A stretch of 12,941 bases of DNA from an uncultured Porphyromonas sp. (GTDB taxonomy: Bacteria > Bacteroidota > Bacteroidia > Bacteroidales > Porphyromonadaceae). The translations under genes and the position numbers were made by a program. Below are positions 8,110 to 12,941 of the stretch, piece by piece. The stretch covers positions 1 to 12,941 of the forward strand of contig CAMFNC010000163.1 in the NCBI GenBank assembly GCA_945965245.1, written 5' to 3'. Numbering within the stretch: position 1 is the first letter of the stretch; each line of letters begins with the position of its first letter. The notes below the pieces were generated by a model, which was not told where the DNA came from, did not search any database, and saw only the letters and a list, made by a program, of their open reading frames with translations.

Positions 8110-9434
8110 TGATCAGGTCTATTCTTTTTTCTTTCCTCATGCTCCTATTTTGGGGATTGCCGGCTGTGGCTCAGAAAAAAAGCAGTCAGGTGCGCCAGTT
8201 GGAAAAACAACGCAAGGAAATTCTCAAAAAAATCCAACAAACCGACCAAGAACTGACCAAAACTCGGACGGAGAAGCAGAATGGGGAGAAAATGCTGAAA
8301 TTGGTAGAACGGCAAGTGGCTCAGCGTACCCGCATGGTGGAACTTTTGGATCAAGAAGTGGATGGTCTGCAAGTGGCATTAGACAGTTTCACTCGTGAGC
8401 GCGACACTCTGCTGAAACAAGAAGATATGTGCAAGCGACAGTATGCCAAAAGCGTGATGGCGATGCAACGCCGCAGCCTATCAGTGGATAGAATACTCTT
8501 CCTCTTTTCTTCCGAAGATTTCGATACTGCATTCCGGCGCAAGATTTTTCTGGAGCAGTATGCCGTGGCACACAGTAAAGCCGCAGAAGCACTCGGACAT
8601 ACACGTGCCAAGGTGGAGGAAAACCGCCGCGATATAGCCAAAACTCATGCTCGAAAGTCCAGTCTTCTGGCCATGCGTGCGGCAGAGAAAAAAAAGCTGG
8701 AGTCCGAAAAGCAGCAGCGCACTACGGAAATCAAGAAATTAAGCGGCCAACAGAAAAATTTGGAGCGGCAGCTACGCAAGCAGAAGAACGCCGCCGCCGC
8801 TTTGGATCGTAAGATTGAACAGCAGATTGCCTACGAGATCGCCGAAGCCGAGCGTAAAGCTCGCGAAGAAAGAGAGCGACTGGAACGCAAACGTGCTGCT
8901 GTCCGCAAGCCTGCCAAATCCGGCAGCACCGGTAAGACTGAACCGGAAAATACTGCAACCATCTCACGCCGTGCCGCTGTCAAGGGTGGATATGCCATGA
9001 ATGCCGAAGAGCGAGCTTTGAGTGCCGACTTTGCCTCCAATCGTGGTCGTCTGCCAGCACCTGTCCGTGGCCATTATGATTTGGTGGGTCAATATGGGGT
9101 GCATTCCGTGCAGGGAAATAATCGTGTGCGCACCAGCAGTGGAGGCATAGATTTGCGTGTCAATGGAGACCGTCGAGCATACAGCGTGTTCAATGGCGTG
9201 GTCACCAGCGTATTTGCCATCAATGGGTTCAATAACTCGGTCATCATTCGCCATGGCAATTACCTCACCGTATATTCTAATCTATCATCGGTATCCGTTT
9301 CCAAAGGTCAGAAAATCAGCACCGGCCAAGTGATAGGTCAAATAGCCACCGATACCGATTCTCAAGAAACCATATTACACTTCCAAATTTGGAAGGAACG
9401 TTCTAAGCAAAACCCCTCATCATGGATCAGATAG
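8109..9434 (+). CDS. EnvC-like coiled-coil protein with degenerate LytM (M23) domain
   Basis: The 441-residue protein starts at a GTG that shares its first base with the stop of the upstream gene (TAGTG). The next in-frame ATG (8139) would remove most of the signal peptide, so GTG is preferred. Residues 1-21 form a Sec signal (AVA/QKK). A long charged coiled coil spans about 25-262, a basic Ser/Gly/Pro linker about 263-300, and an M23 domain about 318-440. The M23 zinc site is broken: Ser344 stands where the HxxxD His belongs (Asp348 remains), Asn391 replaces the YxHL His, and Ile422 replaces the first His of HxH (His424 remains). This matches EnvC/NlpD-type activators, which do not cut peptidoglycan but switch on N-acetylmuramoyl-L-alanine amidases for cell separation. 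No amidase gene is in the window. Confidence 0.9.
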   Translation: MIRSILFSFLMLLFWGLPAVAQKKSSQVRQLEKQRKEILKKIQQTDQELTKTRTEKQNGEKMLKLVERQVAQRTRMVELLDQEVDGLQVALDSFTRERDTLLKQEDMCKRQYAKSVMAMQRRSLSVDRILFLFSSEDFDTAFRRKIFLEQYAVAHSKAAEALGHTRAKVEENRRDIAKTHARKSSLLAMRAAEKKKLESEKQQRTTEIKKLSGQQKNLERQLRKQKNAAAALDRKIEQQIAYEIAEAERKAREERERLERKRAAVRKPAKSGSTGKTEPENTATISRRAAVKGGYAMNAEERALSADFASNRGRLPAPVRGHYDLVGQYGVHSVQGNNRVRTSSGGIDLRVNGDRRAYSVFNGVVTSVFAINGFNNSVIIRHGNYLTVYSNLSSVSVSKGQKISTGQVIGQIATDTDSQETILHFQIWKERSKQNPSSWIR

Positions 9435-10336
9435 CCGCCACCATCGGTAACTTCGATGGCGTGCATATAGGTCACAGACGCCTTGTCGAATTGTTTTGTC
9501 AAGAGGCCAAAGTACGCAATCTCCGCCCAGTAGTTTTCACTTTTGATACACACCCTGTATCGGTGATTATGCCACACCGTCCATACCTTTTGATTAGCAC
9601 ATTGGAAGAAAAATTGCAACTCTTTGATGAAATGGGAGTCGAATGCATCCCTCTGCATTTCGATAGCGCAATGGCAGCCATGGATGCACGCACGTTTATG
9701 GAAGATATACTGCTGCGACAATATGGTGTTCGATACCTTTTTATAGGTTATGACCATCGTTTCGGTCATAACCGCACACAAGGCTATGAAGATTACGAAC
9801 AGATTGGTCGAGAAATAGGGATAGAATTGGCGCGTGGACCCAAGGTGAGCAGTGGCGGTACGGTCGTCAGCTCCAGTCGCATCCGTAGGCTTTTGGCAAA
9901 TGCCGAAATAGAGGAGGCCAACTGCCTATTGGGACATCATTACACACTCTCCGGTCGAGTGGTGGGCGGCAAACAGGTGGGACGTACATTGGGATTTCCC
10001 ACTGCCAATATCCACATTTTAGATGCACATAAATTACTTCCTCCGCATGGCGTTTATGGTGTGAGAGCCACTTTGGACGGATGTTTTTACGATGGTATGC
10101 TCTATATCGGCAACCGACCATCGCTCAATAACGGTTCCAATGTCACCATCGAAGTCAATCTTTTCGACATGGAGGCTGATATGTATGATCGCGAAATCAA
10201 ATTGGAGCTGATTTTCTTCGAGCGTGAAGATTGCAAATTCGACTCCATCGAGGCTCTTCGCGAGCAAATTGCGATAGACGAAATTTCCATTCGGACACGT
10301 CTGAAACAGTATCACACCAATCACCCCACCCGATAA
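9422..10336 (+). CDS. ribF: Bifunctional riboflavin kinase/FAD synthetase
   Basis: RibF phosphorylates riboflavin to FMN and adenylylates FMN to FAD in the cytoplasm. The 304-residue protein has an N-terminal nucleotidyltransferase with GNFDGVHIGH (9-18), GYDHRFGHNR (109-118) and SSSRIRR (150-156). The C-terminal flavokinase has GRVVGGKQVGRTLGFPTANI (178-197), LYIGNRPS (227-234) and KFDSIEALREQI (262-273). The gene overlaps the EnvC-like gene by 13 bases in another frame. A stop at 9404-9406 in its own frame makes ATG 9422 the first possible ATG. As a result the N-terminus before GNFDGVH is only eight residues, shorter than in most RibF proteins, which usually carry about ten more. The gene ends the operon. 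Confidence 0.95.
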   Translation: MDQIAATIGNFDGVHIGHRRLVELFCQEAKVRNLRPVVFTFDTHPVSVIMPHRPYLLISTLEEKLQLFDEMGVECIPLHFDSAMAAMDARTFMEDILLRQYGVRYLFIGYDHRFGHNRTQGYEDYEQIGREIGIELARGPKVSSGGTVVSSSRIRRLLANAEIEEANCLLGHHYTLSGRVVGGKQVGRTLGFPTANIHILDAHKLLPPHGVYGVRATLDGCFYDGMLYIGNRPSLNNGSNVTIEVNLFDMEADMYDREIKLELIFFEREDCKFDSIEALREQIAIDEISIRTRLKQYHTNHPTR

Positions 10337-10757
10337 ACATACCTGCGCGTTTAAAACAAGAGGTCGATGTAAGAGAATAAACACAAGGGAATTTCGTGCC
10401 AACTAATTCCTCCTCTCAAGGAGATGGCACATGGGATCCGAAAGGTGGAATGTGACAGAGGAGCTGTGTATTGTAAGCCCTCAGAATCTTATTCATCGGA
10501 CCGCCATCCTATTGGGCTGTGCCCGGTAACCTCTTCTGAAAGCACATTTAGCCCCCCATCAAACTTGCGCATACTACCTCGAAAGAATCCCAACGATTTT
10601 ATACGTTCAAAGGTGGCCTGGCCATCGGTTGCCGTTATTGCAAATATAATCGCAAAAATGTGAGTTTTTCCCAATATACCTCATTGATATAGTAGGTGAA
10701 TGCAGTATTGGGCAGAGGGTTGCATTTATAGAATAAAACAATAACACATTGACCGCT
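10337..10757. other. 421-base intergenic region without a convincing gene
   Basis: No known protein family, tRNA or repeat is recognised here. It holds a hairpin at 10396-10430, listed separately. A -7-like TATATTTG lies on the minus strand (10641-10648), pointing left. Short open frames on both strands cover 10424-10663 (plus, 79 codons) and 10489-10674 (minus, 61 codons), but neither resembles a known protein. No clean TAnnTTTG box precedes the serpin on the plus strand. The stretch may be a relic of a lost gene or a long serpin regulatory region. Confidence 0.5.
10396..10430 (+). terminator. Nested hairpin downstream of ribF
   Basis: GTGCCA (10396-10401) pairs with TGGCAC (10425-10430). 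Inside it, CTCC (10410-10413) pairs with GGAG (10420-10423) around a six-base loop. It lies 60 bases after the ribF stop. No T-run follows, so it is either an imperfect or processed 3' end for the operon or another structured RNA element. The type assignment is tentative. Confidence 0.3.
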
Positions 10758-11981
10758 ATGAAATTGCTTGCATGGATGGCTGCACTGGCTATCACTTCCC
10801 TTTGTACCTCTTGCCAAAAGGCTAAGAGTGAAAGTAAAGAACCTAATCCTCGAAAAGATATTGTGCTGACCGAAGCACAAAAACAGTTGCTGAACCGACA
10901 GAATGATTTCGCCTTTCGGTTTTTCCATCAAATCCATACCAACGAACGTGCCGATGCTAATATATTCGTATCACCGCTGAGTGCATCACTCTGCCTCTCC
11001 ATGCTGATGAATGGCGCCGATGGTGCCACTTACAGCGAGATGATGCAGACATTAAGTCCGGAAGCCAAGACTGTGGATATCAAGGAATACAATGCTTTTG
11101 CCAGAAACCTTGTAAATCAGTTACTTGAAATAGATAATACCACCCGACTCGGTATAGCCAATTCCATTTGGGTTAATCGTAGTTTTCCCGTGTTCGATGC
11201 TTTTATCCGAGTCAATCGCACGATGTATAACGCCGAGGTGAGATCGTTGGACTTTACGCTGCCCAATGCACCCGATACCATCAACGAATGGTGTACCGAT
11301 AAAACCCATGGACTGATTTCCAAGGCGTTGGACAAAATACCGTCCGATGCCCGGATGTTTCTCATTAACTCCATCTATTTCAAGGGCGCATGGAGCACTC
11401 CTTTCGATAAATCCGACACACGCTCCGAACCCTTTGGCCGAGGTGGCACAGCTGAAATGATGCACCAAAAAGACAGCTACCTCTATGCCGAAAATGAATA
11501 TTTTGCCATGGCTCATCTACCCTACGGGAACGAAACTTTCGGGATGACCATTCTATTGCCTCATGCCGATAAGACGATGGACGAATGTATGGCGGCACTG
11601 ACTGCCGAAAATTGGCGCAAGTGGGAGCACAGTTTCGGCATGATGAGCCTTGACCTGAAAATGCCTAAACTCCAAATTCGCTATGACCGCGATCTAATAT
11701 CCGATATGCAGGCGTTGGGCATGAAGCAGGCTTTCGACTCTGCCCAAGCCGATTTCTCTAAAATCTCTTCGGCAGGACTTTTTACGGGATTACTGAAGCA
11801 GTTGACCTATTTGAACGTGGATGAAGATAGCACCGAGGCTGCAGCCGTTACCATGGGTGGCGTCTTTTTGACCAGTGTGCGCAGGGTTGTTCCTTTCCAT
11901 GTAAACAGACCTTACATTCTGATGATACGGGAGCGCAGCACCGGAGCGATTCTCTTTATGGGGAAGGTGATGCAACCGTAA
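10758..11981 (+). CDS. Serpin-family protease inhibitor, predicted lipoprotein
   Basis: The 407-residue protein starts at ATG 10758; a TTG three codons upstream was not preferred. The signal MKLLAWMAALAITSL followed by CTSC suggests a lipoprotein acylated at Cys19 (less likely Cys16), hence cell-surface or periplasmic. Serpin signatures run the full length: NIFVSPLSASLCLSMLMNGA (68-87), NSIYFKGAWSTPF (204-216), and the C-terminal VNRPYILMIRERSTGAILF. The hinge EDSTEAAAVT (356-365) has small residues at P12-P9, as in inhibitory serpins, although Ser replaces the usual P15 Gly. Counting P14 as Thr359 places P1 at Thr372 (Thr-Ser bond). Val374-Arg375-Arg376 follow, so the loop is about two residues longer than in antitrypsin and could also present Arg. 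Miropin of Tannerella forsythia is the closest system I know. The target is unknown; host or bacterial trypsin-like proteases are plausible. Confidence 0.93.
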   Translation: MKLLAWMAALAITSLCTSCQKAKSESKEPNPRKDIVLTEAQKQLLNRQNDFAFRFFHQIHTNERADANIFVSPLSASLCLSMLMNGADGATYSEMMQTLSPEAKTVDIKEYNAFARNLVNQLLEIDNTTRLGIANSIWVNRSFPVFDAFIRVNRTMYNAEVRSLDFTLPNAPDTINEWCTDKTHGLISKALDKIPSDARMFLINSIYFKGAWSTPFDKSDTRSEPFGRGGTAEMMHQKDSYLYAENEYFAMAHLPYGNETFGMTILLPHADKTMDECMAALTAENWRKWEHSFGMMSLDLKMPKLQIRYDRDLISDMQALGMKQAFDSAQADFSKISSAGLFTGLLKQLTYLNVDEDSTEAAAVTMGGVFLTSVRRVVPFHVNRPYILMIRERSTGAILFMGKVMQP

Positions 11982-12029
11982 CGAATCCTCGGCTCGAAAA
12001 CAAATCTTTTTCATTTGGATTGGATGAGA

Positions 12030-12066
12030 GGCCGCTTTCGGATTTTTCCGAGGCGGTCTTCTTTTT
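12030..12066 (+). terminator. Rho-independent terminator of the serpin gene
   Basis: GGCCGC (12030-12035) pairs with GCGGTC (12053-12058, one G-U pair). TCGG (12038-12041) pairs with CCGA (12048-12051) around an ATTTTT loop, with a small TT/G internal loop between the two stems. The T-rich tail TTCTTTTT (12059-12066) follows directly. It begins about 50 bases after the serpin stop, as expected for its terminator. Confidence 0.75.
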
Positions 12067-12081
12067 AATTCGGAAATGAAT

Positions 12082-12129
12082 AAGACCGCCATCGAAAGAA
12101 CCGAAAAAACGGTCTTCGATGGCGGTCTT
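12082..12129. repeat. 15-bp perfect inverted repeat between convergent genes
   Basis: AAGACCGCCATCGAA (12082-12096) and TTCGATGGCGGTCTT (12115-12129) are perfect inverse complements. Inside them, ACCG (12100-12103) pairs with CGGT (12110-12113) around six A. It lacks a T-run on either strand, so it is not a classical intrinsic terminator. Its right arm repeats GGCGGTCTT from the serpin terminator (12052-12060), so its left arm could pair with either copy. Confidence 0.7.
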
Positions 12130-12210
12130 GCAACGGTTTCGGGGCAAGCCGGACTATCCGAATATGGCAGTCACGGCATGCGTGCTCCCGATGCTATCAT
12201 CTTTTTAATC

Positions 12211-12941
12211 CTAATTTTGTTTTTTCCAATCCGAAAGTTTCAACGTATAACGAGTGCCATAATCATATGTTTTTCCACTTTGAGATTTTTTTGTAGCCGT
12301 ATATGTGCCGGCACTGCCGGTCAATGTAATCTTAACCTCACTATCTTTTCTCACACTTGGCATAACATTGGGAGAGAAACTAAAATAAGCCGTCAAATCA
12401 TTCACCTCTCCGCCTAAGGTTACTTGTTCAAAGTTTAACGAATTAGATACATTTCTATTAGAATTATCTTTAGATTCCCATTTCAAATTTTGCAGTTCAC
12501 CAATCTTTGGAATATTGGTCAGGTCAAGTTTCATTATGGCATTATTCACATTGAGTTTGAAAGGTTTCATGAGGTCATTGATATAACTCCCTATATAGAA
12601 ATGATTACGCAGGTGTTCTGTTGTATTATTTCCGACTTGCGTTTGGATTCCGTCACCCATTTCATTTTTGTATCGAACCTCATAGAACTTGGCTCCAGGA
12701 ATGGCTTCGCCACGGAAAGAACCAGAAACTTGACCTACACCTGAAACAAGAGTGTATTCCTTTGTTGCAATTTCGTCAGGATCGTCAGTTTTATATCCGG
12801 TAACAAGGAGTTTATCCCCCGTTTGCCACGTAAGTTTCAGTGTTCCACCATCAAAGGCCACACGTGTTTCCGCATCTTGAGGCATCCCTACTTGGATAGT
12901 AATCATTTTGCCTTCATTGGAAGCAACCGGTTCATCTGCAC
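12211..12941 (-). CDS. Fimbrillin-like (Mfa-like) protein, 5' end outside the window
   Basis: The frame is open to the right edge. About 242 residues are visible, beginning ADEPVASNEGKMITIQVGMP, so the internal ATG at 12906 is probably not the start and a signal peptide with lipobox should lie beyond the window. The order DAETRVAFDGGTLKLTW, then GDKLLVTGY, then GQVSGSFRGEAIPGAKFYEV is typical of the Bacteroidota fimbrillin-like/Mfa-like family, whose members are major or accessory subunits of type V pili or related surface lipoproteins. The C-terminal half is a second beta-rich domain ending YGTRYTLKLSDWKKQN. The stop is TAG at 12211-12213. By eye the gene is more AT-rich than its neighbours, which may reflect transfer, as fimbrial loci in this group are often variable. 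Which subunit it is cannot be told from this part. Confidence 0.78.
   Translation of the reverse strand, partial: ADEPVASNEGKMITIQVGMPQDAETRVAFDGGTLKLTWQTGDKLLVTGYKTDDPDEIATKEYTLVSGVGQVSGSFRGEAIPGAKFYEVRYKNEMGDGIQTQVGNNTTEHLRNHFYIGSYINDLMKPFKLNVNNAIMKLDLTNIPKIGELQNLKWESKDNSNRNVSNSLNFEQVTLGGEVNDLTAYFSFSPNVMPSVRKDSEVKITLTGSAGTYTATKKSQSGKTYDYGTRYTLKLSDWKKQN

Noticed and set aside
8139..9434. ATG start at 8139 for the EnvC-like protein
   Set aside because: It would leave a signal peptide without its basic N-region; the GTG at 8109 gives a complete Sec signal and coupled translation.
10424..10663. 79-codon plus-strand frame before the serpin
   Set aside because: No signal, motif or family is visible and it overlaps another random frame on the minus strand; it was kept only as part of the intergenic description.
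10749..10757. TTG start three codons upstream for the serpin
   Set aside because: ATG at 10758 gives a normal lipoprotein signal; the added residues MTA bring no benefit.
12076..12417. 113-codon plus-strand frame at the right end
   Set aside because: It runs through the palindrome and antisense to the fimbrillin-like gene and matches no family.
1..12941. CRISPR array, tRNA/rRNA, insertion sequence or phage genes
   Set aside because: No regularly spaced repeats, cloverleaf, transposase or phage motif was seen on either strand.

Overview
The window looks like chromosomal DNA of a Bacteroidales bacterium, probably of the Porphyromonas/Tannerella group; the genus is a guess. The evidence is the gene order gcvH-purE-ispG-dut-TPR-DUF4292-EnvC-like-ribF, the long three-domain form of IspG, a fimbrillin-type protein at the right edge, TAnnTTTG-type promoter boxes, almost no Shine-Dalgarno sequences and roughly even base composition.

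Layout. Positions 1-119 are AT-rich and hold a weak hairpin that may be a terminator. A minus-strand gene (120-1982) encodes a membrane-anchored sulfatase-fold transferase of the LTA synthase/OpgB type. Its upstream region (1983-2216) is shared with gcvH, and each direction has a Bacteroidota -7 box. Eight plus-strand genes follow from 2217 to 10336. First come gcvH, purE, ispG and dut (glycine cleavage, purines, isoprenoids, dUTP hygiene). Then, after a new -7 box and a small leader hairpin, come four tightly packed genes: a periplasmic TPR protein, a LolB-like DUF4292 lipoprotein, a catalytically degenerate LytM/EnvC-like coiled-coil protein and RibF. A 421-base gap with no convincing gene separates ribF from a serpin lipoprotein (10758-11981). 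The serpin converges on a minus-strand fimbrillin-like gene that runs off the right edge. Between the two lie a rho-independent terminator and a 15-bp perfect palindrome that share repeat sequence.

How it works together. The left half is housekeeping metabolism. The TPR/LolB-like/EnvC-like trio looks like a cell-envelope module that could link lipoprotein delivery to the outer membrane with control of peptidoglycan hydrolases. The right end is accessory and surface-exposed: a probable protease inhibitor with a Val-Arg-Arg sequence in its reactive loop, and a fimbrial-type protein. No tRNA, rRNA, CRISPR array, insertion sequence or phage gene was seen. The most interesting items are the serpin, the TPR-LolB synteny, the hairpin abutting ispG and the double hairpin between the convergent genes.
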